From Clarkia xantiana subsp. parviflora (lineage: Eukaryota; Streptophyta; Magnoliopsida; Myrtales; Onagraceae), in assembly GCA_036873135.1 (NCBI GenBank), contig JAPTYO010000018.1:10655503-10719502 (forward strand): a DNA stretch of 64,000 nucleotides, in the 5' to 3' direction. Position numbers and translations under genes: made by a program. Of this stretch, positions 1 to 11,767 are shown piece by piece (the first letter of the stretch is position 1; each line of letters opens with the position of its first letter). Under the pieces are notes generated by a model. That model did no database searches, had not been told where the DNA came from, and was given only the letters and a program-made list of their open reading frames with translations.

Positions 1-1640
1 CACGTTGATAGTGCCCCGCCTCTCCTTGCGAGCACCGGATGACTCTGGATTGGTTCTCTTCTTTTTTTTGGTGACCGATCGCGGGATCGGGAACGGGACC
101 GCTATCGGGATCGAGAGCGGGATCGACACCGCTTATCCCCGACGAATTCCTTGAGCTTCCCCTTCTGGATCAGCTTTTCAATCTCCTTCTTCAGTTCCCG
201 ACAGTGATTGGTGTCGTGACCATTTGCGCGGTGAAATCGGCAGTAGCGATCCGTGCGAGATCCCAAGAATTCTCCATCCTTCTTTGGGGGGTACCTGGAG
301 ATACCTTGTCGTTCCATGACTGTCAGCACCTCTGCCATGGAGCAGTTGAGAGGAATGTCGAGATCCTCCCGCTTATCCTTCCTTGAAGAACGCCTATCGT
401 CCCTCCGATCCGGACGGCCTCGATTCTTGCTAGTGTCGGGTTTACCCTTTGACTTACGATCGTCAAAAGGTTTAACCGACTGCTTTCCTTTGTTCGACTT
501 TGGGGGCTCCAGTTCTCCCGCGGCTATCTTCGACTCCTGGACATCGATCTGCCGTTTCACCCTCTTCTGTAATGCCTCCATATTCCACACAGCTTTCTCA
601 GCCACGCTGTGCATCAGGTCGGAGCCATAGGGGGCTGTCAGGTTCCGAATGAAGGTACGGATGGTTTCGCCCTCCGAAATTTCTTCGTCGATCTCTGCCA
701 CACTGGCCGTGTACCGTTGGTAATAATGAGCTAGTGATTCGTCGGGCCTCTGCACCACCTGGGTCAGGGACCTCACGCTCTTCAGTAAACGTCTCCGACC
801 CTGGTACTGCTGAATGAATCGATCATGCATAACTGCCCAGCAAGTGATGCAGCCTGGGGGCAGACTAAAGAACCAGGTTAGGGCTCTTTCTCCCAGTGTG
901 TTCGGGAACAGCGTACAAACTATGTCTTCACTCGGGGCTCTTCCCAGACACGCCATGAGGTGTTTCTGGACATGGCGAACTGGATCTCCTTCGCCATCGT
1001 ACTCCTTTATCGTGGGGATGCCTAGCCCAGGCGGGGCTAGGGTGTCGATGAGTCGGGGGACGAAGGGATGAGTGGATCGATCCCTTAGCTCCGACACCAG
1101 CGGCTTCTGCTCTCCCATACAGATGTTTACAATCTTTACCACCTAGTCGGGAGTGATGGGGCCATTCAGGGGAATGGTCCTGTGCTGTACTGGTCCTGGC
1201 CCATCAACCACGAACCTCTCCGGCTGACCGGTTGTCCTACTTCTGTCCTGGCCTCGGGGCGGGGCTTCCTGTGCGTTCCGACCCTCTGTTGGCGGGGCCA
1301 CTTCCTCCAACGGGGGCATCTCCTCCTGCCTCCTCGCAGCCTCTCTCCGATACAAGAGAGCCTCCACGGCTGCCAGAAACATGGGCATGGCTTCCGCCAC
1401 GGCCTTTGTCAAGTCTGTAGCTGGGGGAGCCTTCTGCCCCCTATTGCCCTTGTGCTGAGGAGCAATATCTTCGGGATCTCCATTGTGCCCCCCTGTCTAG
1501 GAGAGCTCAGCCGGGGGATGGTTCTGGTTTTCCTCCTGTTCTGGTACTGAATCCAGATTCATTGCAGCGGGGTGACGGGAACCACCGGATTGTCCCTGTC
1601 TTTTGTGCTTGCCGGCCGCCATTGATCGAGTAGAAGGCAT
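1..1640 (-). pseudogene. gag: Broken gag of T1 (Tat-type capsid protein)
   Basis: Encodes the structural protein that packages element RNA. The start is taken at 1640 because the copies in B and C begin at the same place (MASTRS/MTSIRS-like). An N-terminal basic, Pro/Glu-rich part is followed by the retrotransposon gag domain (about 1180-520, with ALTWFFSLPPG and the RPDESLAHYYQRY block). Next come a basic hinge, a CxxHx5Hx4C zinc knuckle (YCRFHRANGHDTNHC) and an Arg-Ser tail. In-frame stops lie at 1497-1499, 1143-1145 and 102-104, and an A-run near 62-70 shifts the frame. Not translatable as one protein. Confidence 0.9.
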
Positions 1641-1660
1641 ATCAGCTTTTTGTTTGTTTC

Positions 1661-1675
1661 CCACAGACGGCGCCA
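1661..1675 (-). other. Primer-binding site of T1
   Basis: Minus-strand TGGCGCCGTCTGTGG, one base inside the LTR. Its first nine bases fit the 3' end of plant tRNA-Asp, which primes many plant Gypsy elements; the rest departs from it. The tRNA assignment is therefore tentative. Confidence 0.7.
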
Positions 1676-1676
1676 A

Positions 1677-2395
1677 TGTTGGATCACGATGGAACTCCGG
1701 TACGGACTTTGACGGCAATCCTAGCTCCTTTGCTCCACGCAATCCTGCAAGAGGGGATAGACCGGGCGGTGACCCAGAATCCCTCTCCGATGCTTAAATG
1801 AGTGCCCAATACGAACTGGCAAGCAAGTAATCTCAAAGGGTATGTAATTCAACGTAAGTGATATGAGGTGACCTCTTGCCCTTTTATAGGCGAAGAGATG
1901 CCTCAGGTACCTGATGAACCGTTGGGGGTGGTTAGCCCGTATCCCGCATATCTCGGACGTGATCCCGGCTATCTAGGCCATGATCTCGTGTATCTCGGCC
2001 GCGCCCCGCGTATCTCGGCCACGCTCCGTGTATCTTAACCACGTTCCGCGTATCTCGGCCACGCCCCGCGTATCTTGGCCTTATCCTCTGGTAACGAGTC
2101 CCGACTTCTGTCGGGGACTCCAGAGTTGTCTCGTTATGTCACCGCTCGGGGCCCCTCGTCATCGTGACAGGGCCAATCATTCTCAGGGATTCATCATCGG
2201 GGCCTACTTAAAGGCTTCTCATCGGGAGCTTCTAGCTCAGCTGTCGGGACCGACTCTGTCGGGACCTTGCCTCTTCGGGACTCCCTTCGTCGGGACCCTT
2301 CTCCTAGTTCATCTTGACCTTCATTTTGGGCCTGGTGGGCCTGTTTGCCATTTCCTCCCTGTTAAAGGGCCTGACGGGTGTAATCGAACCCATCA
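1677..2395 (-). repeat. 5' LTR of T1
   Basis: On the plus strand the LTR runs from TGTTGGATCACG to CCCATCA; read on the minus strand it is TGATGGG...CCAACA with the usual TG/CA ends. It is about 719 bp. It contains several diverged copies of a roughly 22-bp ATCTCGGCC-type unit (about 1945-2085) and one copy of the 25-bp unit that is amplified in element B. The U5 side carries the GCATCGGAGAGGG motif shared with the other Tat LTRs in the window. Confidence 0.9.
1882..1889 (-). promoter_or_regulatory. TATA box in T1 LTR
   Basis: Reads CTATAAAAGG on the minus strand, inside the LTR and about 210 bp upstream of its 3' end. The corresponding place holds a TATA box in the B and C LTRs. Confidence 0.6.
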
Positions 2396-2523
2396 ATTTC
2401 AATAGATATTTAAACAATTCTAGCACAGTCCTTCCATATGCCAAATACAGTACTCGTGTAGCCATATGAATAAAATTCAAAAAACAGTAGAATACTAAAA
2501 ATCAACGAATTGAAGATACATAA

Positions 2524-3004
2524 GGGATGGGCATTCGACCGGTTCGGCCTGGACCGGTTCTGGACCGGACCGGAACTGGTTTAAGTAGTCTGGTCTGGCC
2601 TGGACCGAATTAGATGTTGACCAATAGTTGACCTACAAAATCTGGACCGTTTCTCGACCGGTTCAGGACCGGTTCTGGACTGTTTTATAAAAAGCAGACC
2701 AGTCCGGTCCAGAACCGGTTCGGAACCGGTCCGACCCATTTTTATTTATAGATTTACACTAAAAATTAAAAAAAAAAAACAAAAAACCAGTCCAAAACCA
2801 GTTCGGGTAAAAAAAAATTCGGTCCAAACCAGTTCGGTCTAGATTAAAACCGGTTCTATCAGAAGTATACAAACGGTTCTTGGCTCGTTTTCCACTTGCT
2901 AAACCTGGTCTGTTTGGAACCGATCCAGTCTGGACCGGTTCCAAACGGTCCGATCCGGACCAGTTCCGGGCCGGTCTGGCCGGACCAGTTTTTTTGCCCA
3001 TCCC
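2524..3004. mobile_element. ACCGGTT-rich MITE (hAT-like), copy 1
   Basis: A 481-bp noncoding element with terminal inverted repeats GGGATGGGCA / TGCCCATCCC, flanked on both sides by TACATAA (2517-2523 and 3005-3011). The interior is built almost wholly from variants of ACCGGTT / GGACCGG and has no coding sequence. The ends resemble those of the larger element at 56739-57714. The repeat is 7 bp by direct reading; hAT elements make 8-bp duplications, so one base may have mutated. Confidence 0.8.
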
Positions 3005-3011
3005 TACATAA

Positions 3012-3667
3012 TATATAATAAAATCACACACACTAGCAGCAGTCATATTTTAGGGAGCTAGACGATCAAAAGACTTCTCTATTAAATGAGAAAACCATGA
3101 AATAACATGGCCAAAACAGCTGAGATCAAGGTTGTCAAGATCCCAATCCGGATCTTAGGATCTTACGACTTTACAATCCTAATGAAGTAAAACAATCCCG
3201 ATCCCTTGTAGGATCTTAATCTTGTAGGATCTTAGAGGATCATGATCCTGATCTTACGATTCTACGACCCTAGTTACATAAAATGATCCTACAATCCTAC
3301 GATTAAGATTAATATAAATCATCAATAATAATGATAAAGTCGAGAATCAATTTCAGATTAAGTAAATTAACGTCTGTATTATATAATTATTAATTTAAGG
3401 TGGCAAAATTTAACCTTCTCAACTTTAAAAATGATCTTAATGCTATTTTAAAAGTTAATGGGACAAGTATTCATCATCCCCTAATAGTTTCTTTCTATAT
3501 TTATATAATTTGTAAGAAAAGATAAAAATAGTGAATTAGATTAGTATATTATAATTATTCTTATTACGTTAAATATTACATAATTTAAGATATTCTTATA
3601 TTTGAGATATTTCTAAAAGTTGAAGATACGGATCAAGAAATCGAATAACACTATTTAAGATTACACA
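3012..3667. repeat. AT-rich DNA with a GATC-word repeat fragment
   Basis: About 3130-3310 is made of permutations of GGATCTTACGA / GATCCTAC beginning with GGTTGTCAAGATC, which looks like one end of another word-repeat MITE. I could not find the matching far end, so it is probably truncated. The remainder is AT-rich without a credible ORF. Confidence 0.4.
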
Positions 3668-4018
3668 CTTGAATACATGTGGACATGATAGCCACCTTGA
3701 TGTTCGTGGACATGATAGCCACCCTAATATTCGTGGACATGATAACCACTTGATGTTCATAGATATTATAGCCACTTTTGAGATTCGTGGTTGTAAATAT
3801 AATATGGCTTCGCGCCTGATCGAATGATCACGATTGTAGGAGTGATATACCTACACACTTGACCAGAGAATCGTAATATAATATGGAAATAATATGGCGT
3901 TAAGCCTTATCATCGGATCATGGTTGTAGGAGTGATATACATACACACCCGATCGGGGAATCATAGTATAATATGACAATAAGTCGGATTATCGGATCAT
4001 AGCGGTAGGAGTGATATA
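3668..4018. repeat. Short tandem repeats at the insertion site of element A
   Basis: First about four units of roughly 33 bp (TTCGTGGACATGATAGCCAC type, 3675-3790). Then longer units ending in GTAGGAGTGATATAC with CGTAATATAATATGG inside. The same GAGTGATATACCTGCA words continue on the other side of element A at 25606-25905, so A landed inside this array. Confidence 0.7.
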
Positions 4019-4712
4019 TGATGGGTATACGTCCGATTCGGGTTCGTTTTATATTATTCGGACTTCTTATACACGTCGAACTCACCAAACGGTTTCGAAA
4101 TGTTCAAACGCGGGTACTAAAAAGTCAGTGACACACGCGTACGCGCCCCGGACTTACACCGCGTCCGGATTGCAAGACAATCTGGACCGGCTCCGGATTG
4201 CACCACAATCCGGAGACGGTTCGGATTGTGCCGTTATTCTGGACCTCCCGGGATCCTCGCGATACTTTGGGACAACCAGGATTCCTCCTATTATTGACAT
4301 GTGAACCCCTACGCAAACACCGCACGTGCAGACCCTTCTGATGTCAGCTTTACTCTCGTCTACGCTCGGTTCATACTTTGCGTTGAACCGACATCGGACC
4401 GTTCAAAACCCGGTTTGATTCCAAGGTTTCCTATAAATAGGGGCCTTGATCATTCGTTTCAAAGCTAATTCGGAAGTTGACAATGGAAGCTCTACCCTCT
4501 CTCTTACTCTCTCTCTCTAAAAAACCTGACTTAAGTTTCAGAGAGGGTTCATCGCACTCCACCCCCTGTGTGGTGTGCGATACTGCCCCTCTTGCAGGTG
4601 TACGGAGACGCACGAGTTTGGCACGTGCGGAGACCCAAATTAGGAGCGACCTGAGGCATTCTTCCGTCGTCACTACCAGGATCCGACTCCCTAGCTCGGA
4701 AAGGATCCAACA
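4019..4712 (+). repeat. 5' LTR of element A
   Basis: Runs from TGATGGGTATAC to GGATCCAACA, 694 bp. A TATA box (TATAAATAG) lies at 4432-4440. The U5 side contains AGAGAGGGTTCATCGCAC and a CCCCTCTTGCAGG block that matches the position of similar blocks in the other Tat LTRs. A PBS-like TGGCACCATCC follows at 4716. Confidence 0.88.
4432..4440 (+). promoter_or_regulatory. TATA box in element A 5' LTR
   Basis: CCTATAAATAGGGG, conserved at the same place in the 3' LTR (25316-25324). Confidence 0.6.
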
Positions 4713-4771
4713 TTTTGGCACCATCCGCGAGATTCTGAACAAACAAGTACTCGCTTACCAGAAAGAGTATA

Positions 4772-7662
4772 ATGGCAAATGCATACGTCATACACGGTGG
4801 TTTAGGAGCCGAAGGAGAAACATCATATGCAAAGGAAGCGTATGCATCCCAAATGATACAACAGCCTTCCACACACCGGCAGGATGACGAACCCATGGTG
4901 GACATCATATACTTCTCAGCAAAGGACAAAGAGCACATAGTGTATCCACACGATGATGCTCTGGTCATAACCATGGAGATAGACAACATGGATATAAAAC
5001 GCATATTGGTAGATGGAGGATCCTCCCCCAACATACTAACCAAAGAGATGGTTCTCGCCCTGGGAAGGAAAAGGAACATCAAGCAGATGCACTCACCGCT
5101 TGTTGGATTTATCAGCGACACCAAGTACCCGGTGGGAACAATCAAGCTACCAGTTACTCTGGGATCTTGTGATAAGAAAATACACATGGAAAAGCTAGAT
5201 GGGTACAATGGTATTCTAGGGTACACGACCATGAACACTTGGGGTATTGTAGCCTCAACTGCACATCAAAAGATCAAATTCCCAACCCCTGCGGGAATAG
5301 GGGAAGTCAAGGGAGATCAGCGGCTATCAAAGCAGTGTTACAACATAGCTCTCCAACACAATGTCAAGGAAGATGATAGCGATACCCCTTTAATTGATGA
5401 AGACCCCAAGAAAGAACAAGCTCGTCCAACACCATTGGATGAACTCCGTGAAGTAAGAGTAGATGAGCCAGATAGGATGGTCCGAATAGGCGCATCACTC
5501 TCAGAGGAAGAAGGGATGGAAATCACAGCACTCCTAAGGGAATATAAGGACTTGTTCGCATGGTCCCCAAGAGATATGCCAGGGATAAGTCCAGACGTGA
5601 TATCCCACAAGCTAAACATCAAGCCAGGAACAGGAGCTGTCGCACAAAAACTACGACCACTCGGGGGCAACAAGAAAGTAGCCGTACGAGAGGAAGTAGG
5701 AAAGCTTCTGGAAGCAGGATTCATAGAAGAGTCAAGGTACCAGACATGGGTCGTAAATCCCGTATTGGTACCAAAGTCAAACGGCAATCTAAGGATGTGC
5801 ATCGACTACAGAGACCTCAACAATGCGTGCCCCAATGATTCATATCCTTTGCCAAGAATCGATCAACTGGTCGAAGCCACAGCAGGCCACGAATTTCTAT
5901 CTATAATGGATACGTATTCAGGATACAATCAAATACCAATGCACCCCGAGAATGCTCCACACACTGCTTTCTATGCGGACAGTGACATTTACAACTAAAA
6001 AGTAATGACGTTTGGCCTAATCAATGCGGGCGCGAATTATCAGAGGATGGTAAACGCGATCGGTAAGACGATTGAGGCATACGTCGACGACATGGTCGTA
6101 AAATCAATCAAACAATACAACCATGCTGATGACCTCCGCGCAACATTCCAAAGAATGCGCGAGTTCCAGGTCCGTCTGAACCCAGCAAAATGCGCTTTTG
6201 GCGTAAGATCCGGGAAAATACTAGGCTTTATGGTCAGCCAAAGGGGCATAGAGAACCAAGGCTTGTAAGGGAAGATCAGGCATAAACAAGAGGCGGACGC
6301 TCTAAGCAAGTCCGTGCATGGCAACGAACAAGGCAAAGAGACACACTTCGTGGAACACAGAATACTGTCAGTCATTGACAAGTCTGAAATATTAGCCATT
6401 GACACCGCACAAACATGGATGACACCAATCCATACATTTCTCACAACAGGGACACTGCCCGGCGACAAGACACAAGCAAACAAGATACAAAGGGTTGCTG
6501 TGAACTATGCAATCATTGAAGGCCAACTGTACAGGAAAGGTTTCTTAACTCCATACTTAAATTGCATCGCACCACCAGAAACACAAAAAGTGATAAAGGA
6601 GTTACATGAAGGACAGGCAGCCTGCCATGAAAGAGCAAGGTCTTTAATCCGCAAAGCTTTGCATCTGGGCTACTATTGGCCTTCTATGAAGCAACAAACA
6701 TGGTAACAGAGTGCGACTCTTGTAAACAATACACAAGAAGCATCACAGCTCCAGCAGCAGAACTGAGCCCAATTGCAAGTGCGTGGCCTTTCGTACAATG
6801 GGGAATCGACCTGGTAGGCCCTCTCCCAAAGTCTAAAGGGCAAACCAAATACATAGTGGTTGCAATAGATTACTTCTCCAAATGGATAGAAGACAAGGCC
6901 TTGGCAAGAACAACAGATGTCCAAATCATCGATTTCATCCGAAACCACATAGTATCCAGGTACGGCGTTCCGAGAGTACTCATAAGCGAAAATGTTCCAC
7001 AATTCAAAAGTGGTAGGCTAAAAACCTATTGCGAAACTCTAAACATAGAGCAACGCTTCACTTCAGTGCATCACGCACAAACCAACGGCCAAGTCGAGTC
7101 AGCAAACAAGATCGTCCTGGACGGTCTCAAGAAAAGAATCCATGCACTAAAAGGAGGATGAGCCGATGAACTCAGCAGTGTCCTATGGGCGGTACGCACA
7201 ACGCCTAAACGGTCAACCGGCGAAACACCATTCAGCATGGTGTATGGGACGGAAGCAGTCGCTTCGGTAGAGATAGCAGTCTCTTCATACCGAACAACTC
7301 ATTACGACACCCAAGCAAATGAAGAAGAAAGACTTCAAGACCTGGACTAGGCCGATGAAAAGCGTTGGAAATCTGAGGAGATTCAAGCAAGAATGCGCCT
7401 AGCCACCTCAAGATAATACAACCAGAAGGTCAAAGGAAGACAATTTCATGTTGGTGAGATGGTGTGGAGAAAGAATGAATTCACTCAACTCGACATAATC
7501 AACAAGCTATCACAAAAATGGGAAGGTCCATACAAGATAGCATCAGTACCATACACCAATGCATATCTCTTGGAGGATTCCGATGGAAACATATCCACAA
7601 ACACATTCAGCGGTGGACACTTGAAAAAGTCCCACGCAGGAACACACCATCTACTTAACTAA
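4772..7662 (+). pseudogene. pol: Broken pol of element A (protease, RT, integrase)
   Basis: The frame opens at VIHGGLGAEG, the gag-protease border of B and C, so nearly all of gag is missing between the PBS (about 4715) and 4772. The aspartic protease motif is LVDGGSSPNIL near 5009-5041. RT shows VNPVLVPKSNG, MCIDYRDLNNACP and AYVDDMVVKS; a stop at 5996-5998 and a small deletion interrupt it. RT ends at about 6250 after LGFMVSQRGIE and jumps to the last residues of the second RNase H (EADALSKS), so most RNase H sequence is deleted. Integrase has its zinc-binding part (HEGQAACHE...CDSCKQY) and core motifs GIDLVG, ISEN and QVESANK. The middle catalytic Asp reads Glu. Further stops lie at 7159, 7348 and 7414. 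Confidence 0.88.
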
Positions 7663-7732
7663 AGAAGCTCTCGTATCAAGCTCTTTAGATCCATTTACCA
7701 TACGCACTACAAGAAGGAGATGTAATACCTCC

Positions 7733-8428
7733 TGTTGGATCACGGTTGGAACTCCGGTATGTTCTTGACGGAATCCGAACTCCTTCGCTTCAAGTAATCC
7801 TGCAAGAAGGGGATAGATCGGGCGGTGACCCAGAATCCCTCTCCGATGCTTAAATGAGTATCTCTCTGAAACTGGCAAGTATCAGTATGTAAAATGTTCA
7901 ACGTAATGATCCTGAGGTAACTACTTCATTTATATAGGGGAGGGGTCACCTCAGTTACCTGTGAGATAACTACCACGTTCCGTTAATCTCGGCCCTGTAG
8001 TCCACGTTCCGTCTTTTCAGGCCACTTCCCCACTATGTTGATAGTGGGCGTGTTTCTCGGCATCGTTCTCTGGTGGCAAGTCCCGACGGATGTCGGGGAC
8101 TCCAGAGTTATCTCTTTTGGTCACCGCTCGGGGCCCCTCATCATCGGGACAAGGCCTGCATTCTCAGGGATTCAACATCGGGGCCTACTTAAAGGCGCAT
8201 CATCGGGGCCTACTTAAAGGCGTATCATCGGGGCCTACTTAAAGGCGTATCATCGGGCCTACTTAAAGGCGTATCATCGGGGCCTACTTAAAGGCATATC
8301 ATCGGGAGCGTTCAGCTCGTATGTCGGGATCGACCTTGTCGGGACCTCTCGTATTGGTCTTCTGAACCTCTTTTGGGGCCCGGTGGGCCTACTTCGCCGT
8401 TTAGTCGCCGTTAATGGGCCTGACGGCT
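7733..8428 (-). repeat. 3' LTR of element B, edge deleted
   Basis: Begins on the plus strand with TGTTGGATCACGG at the target duplication and is collinear with the 5' LTR until GGGCCTGACGGCT. The last roughly 18 bases (TGATGGGTTTCGATATAG read on the minus strand) are replaced by TTGAAGTGACGAAGTGACGG. A TATA box lies at 7929-7937 (minus). Confidence 0.85.
8176..8308. repeat. 25-bp tandem array in the B 3' LTR
   Basis: Five copies of the unit CATCGGGGCCTACTTAAAGG plus CGTAT. The 5' LTR of the same element has six (18372-18527), element C about two, T1 one. Confidence 0.9.
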
Positions 8429-8580
8429 TGAAGTGACGAAGTGACGGCTTGAGTGCCCATGCCTGCTTTTCTGAAAAAGTGCTTTATAGCCATTTTGTCC
8501 CTAGTGTTTCGACGATTCAGGTTGAGGCGCTTCATCTTCAACGGTTCAGATCACAACGTCTCTTTGCATATCCTCTCTCC

Positions 8581-8588
8581 TATAAACA
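8581..8588 (+). promoter_or_regulatory. TATA box of the B antisense gene
   Basis: TCCTATAAACACCC, 154 bp before the ATG at 8735. The C copy has CTCCTATAAAACCC at 43400-43406 on the minus strand, about 160 bp before its ATG. The same place in both, outside the LTR, suggests an internal promoter; there is no expression evidence. Confidence 0.55.
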
Positions 8589-8734
8589 CCCAAATCTTGG
8601 CACTATTCAGTTCTTCTCTACCGTTTCATTCTCTGTGTTTTCAAAAGTTCAAGCTCTCCTTTATAATCTCGGATCAGCACTCCGGCGACCAGGACCTCCG
8701 ACCATCAAGCTCATCCTTTCCTCTCCGATTCGAC

Positions 8735-11677
8735 ATGTCTGGTAAGATTTCCTCTTTCGATTCCGAAGAAACATGTTAGCATAGTTTTTCCTTTCATCTT
8801 CATCAACTTACCCAAAATTTTGCGGAAATCATATGTGCCTTTTCTTGCCCTGATTACTTTCCAGACGGTGAGTCCAGTTCCGGGGGGAGGAAACCCTTCT
8901 AGTTCGAGTATGCTTGGATTGAGATTTCGGACACCGCCTATGATGCAGCTCTCCGGGAGGGGGGTATTACTTCCACATGGGAGCCTCGCTTCCCTTATCC
9001 TTGGCCTCGCGTCCCGGGTGATTCTGCGGTCACTCGTCCCCGGGAAGGGGATGTATTTGTCTCCACCGGGCAAATATCGGCAGGGATTCGCTTCCCTTTC
9101 TGTGATGACATGGTTGAGATGTGTAAATATTACAAAACACATCCGACTACCTTCTCCCCCCATGTCATCCGTGTGTGGAACGCCTTCCGAGTGCTTTGCC
9201 TCCGCCAACAATGGCCATATAGCCTCCGACTCTTCCGGACCTTCTATGGGCTAAAGTGCAATGACGTCGGGGTCTGTGCCTTCTATCCGCGGATGCCTAA
9301 GTGGAGCAAGGCGCAGCTCTCTCGATACAGCTGGAATGGCGACACCTGGAAGGTCGCCAAGGGTCGGGGGCTCATCACTGATTCGGGGCCCGACAACAGT
9401 GGCTGGAAGAGGAGTTATTTCTTCATCCGCAACAGCTCCATTCCGTGGCCCCGATGGGAGGTCGAAGCGGACCCTGCCCCCGCTTTCCACACTTACTCCG
9501 AGGAGGATTTCCAGATTCTCCACTGCATCCAGCTTTATCGTTGGGGGGACTCTTTCGCTCCCCTCGACGCCAACTCCATCGGGGAGCGGGACCTGGTTCG
9601 GACCGGGATCCGACTCCTTGATATCGTCTCCGGGGGGTCAACTCTTCGAAGGCCCTTCTAACCTCGTTCCTTGGGTAATATTCTAACTGTACTTCCGTTT
9701 TCATCCTTGCAGCTAAGAAGGTATCAGTGCTGACCAATCTCATGCTTAAGCAGGCGGAGACTGATGCTGTCCCACGCCCCGCGAGGAAGAGGAAGTCTTC
9801 GAAGAGGGGGGCCTCCTCATCGGCACCTCCGACTTCAGAGCAGATCAAGTGGGCTCGGGTGGAGAAGATGGATCAAATCTTCAACGCGAAAACTCCCGAG
9901 GAAGGTAAACAGCTCCGCTTAGCAATTCGATTATACAGGAGGCGTATTCCCAAGGAGTTAATCCCCTCCGATAAGGGAGCCCGGGTCGAAGGGATCAAAC
10001 GCATCCTGCAAGGGGAAACTCCCCGCATTCTCAAAGCGGGTTACTACAATTATTACGGGAAGGACCATTACCTTTCCCGTCGCGTCATCTGGTGTAAGGA
10101 TCCTGATCGGCTTCCTGACTTTATTTCTAAAGCTTCTCGTCCTCCAGCTGCAGGTCAATCGGGAGCTGGAGCTTCGACGGAGGTGCCTCCCTCCAACGCC
10201 CAGGTCGGAGAGCCTCTCCTATCTCTTCCAGCCCCAGGAGGATCGGGGACTGAAGACGCCCCGACGGACGGTCAGTTCCGTCGGGTGCTTAACTTGGACG
10301 TCTCTCACTCCTCTGAGGAGGCGAGCGGGGGCCAGCCCCTGATTCGTCGTCGGGGGGCGAGGTAGACCCCGCCGGAGCCGACTCCCGAAGGGCCGTCTCC
10401 GTCTTCTCCGGCACAGCAGCTGTCGCCGGTCTTGAGCCTGACTCCAAAGGAGCCAGCGGGTTCTTATGGCGGCTCGGAGGCCCGCACCTCCGATACTCAG
10501 GGCGTCATTCCTCCTCTCCCCTTAGACGGGAGCTTCTACCAGCTTTACACCCCCGACCTGGCGGGGGCTCCCTGGACCCCGATCGAGTCGTTGAAGGGGG
10601 TCCCGCTTCGTCGGGGTGATTCACCACCGGAACTGGGCCTGCACTTGCTGGCAGGTTCAGTTCCGCCGTCTCTAAAGCTTTCACTTTCTTTGGCCCGGGA
10701 GCACATCCACCAGGAGATTCGCGAAATGGCCATCCGTCGCGTGGAAGTAAGGCTTCCTGCTTTTACACTTTAGCATACAAGGTAAAACATTCCCGTGTAC
10801 TAACCTTTTCTTTTCTTTTTCACAGGAAATGGCGGACCAACACTGCTGTTTCGGGTTCATCTTGGCCCTGGAGGAGGCCCTGGAGCAGGTGCGAGCCAAG
10901 GCGGCCCCCAAGGTCTTGGCCAAGCTCAAGGAGGATCTGGCTGCCTCCGAGTCGTCAAAGGGGAAGTTGGTTAAGGAGCAGGCCCTCCTTAACCATAAGA
11001 CTCGGGACCTCTTGAGGCAGGTCCACGATTTCGAGAGGTTGCTGAAGCAGGAGCGCCAAAGGCTCCAGGAGGAGCAGCAGGGGCGCGCGGAGGATCGGGA
11101 CAAGCATGTCCTTGAGAAGAAGGTCTTCGAGGACGCCAAGGCGGGTCTGGAAGCCGAGAAGAAGGCCCTGGAAGATGCCAAGGCGGGGCTGGAGGCTGAG
11201 AAAGTCCTCCTCGCCAACCGGTCCCGACAGCTGGAGCGGGAGGTCGCCGAGTTCCCTGTCAGGCTGGCCGAGGCTGAGGCCAAGGGACGGAAAGATTATC
11301 GGGGCTCCGAGGCTTTCCAACTGGACGCGGTAAAGTTCTGTACGGCGGAGGTGGAGACCACCCTGCTTAATGCTGTTGAAGAGCTCCATCTAGAGTATGG
11401 TGGTGCCATCGATTTCACCAAGTCTCAGACCCTCGCCCCCTTCGCGGAGAAGTACTTCAACCTTTCTGAGGAGAGCGACGGGGCAACACCCCCGAGGGGA
11501 CTGCGGGTGCTGAAGGCGCGGTGGAACCTCCAAGTGCAGAACTCCCGACAACTGAGCCCCCGATGATCGATCCTTCACCGGCTGACTTCCCAAAGTCCGA
11601 TCCTCCAACCAAGGAGCCTTCTGCCACGGACCTCGTGGACCCTGCTCCCCTCGACGCTGCCAAGGATCGAGCCTGAT
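8735..11677 (+). pseudogene. Spliced antisense gene (aORF) of element B
   Basis: Lies opposite to the element, between the integrase end and the 3' LTR, where Tat elements are known to carry antisense ORFs. Proposed exons: 8735-8741 (ATGTCTG), 8865-9636, 9713-10746 and 10826-11677; introns begin GT and end AG, and three of the four exon borders match element C. Exon 2 holds a domain resembling Pfam 'putative gypsy type transposon' (PF04195-like; THPTTFSPHVIRVWNAF, FYPRMPKW). Exon 3 is basic then Pro/Ser-rich. Exon 4 is a long coiled coil rich in Glu, Lys and Leu. Damage: TAG near 8900, one extra G in the run at 9632-9637, TAG at 10363-10365 and a frameshift near 11490. Function unknown. Confidence 0.75.
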
Positions 11678-11767
11678 TGCTTTATTTTCGGATCCCTGTA
11701 ATTTCCTTCTTTGTTGCGAACCTCCCAGATCTTTATAATATCTATCTTTTTGGGTTCCGATCATCAC

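Larger units (their letters stand above)
1..2395 (-). mobile_element. Tat-lineage Ty3/Gypsy retrotransposon T1, 5' part only
   Basis: A minus-strand element whose 5' LTR is at 1677-2395, followed leftwards by a primer-binding site and gag. It leaves the window at base 1, so pol, the antisense ORF and the 3' LTR are not visible. LTR, PBS and gag closely resemble those of elements B and C, so the three are one family. The Tat assignment rests on the gag and its zinc-knuckle type, and on the pol order of B and C. The TSD cannot be checked because the far LTR lies outside the window. Confidence 0.9.

Noticed and set aside
9675..9712. Alternative donor TTGG|GTAATA for intron 2 of the B antisense gene
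   Set aside because: It gives an intron of only about 40 bases, shorter than plant introns normally are; the G-run donor gives 76 and matches A and C.
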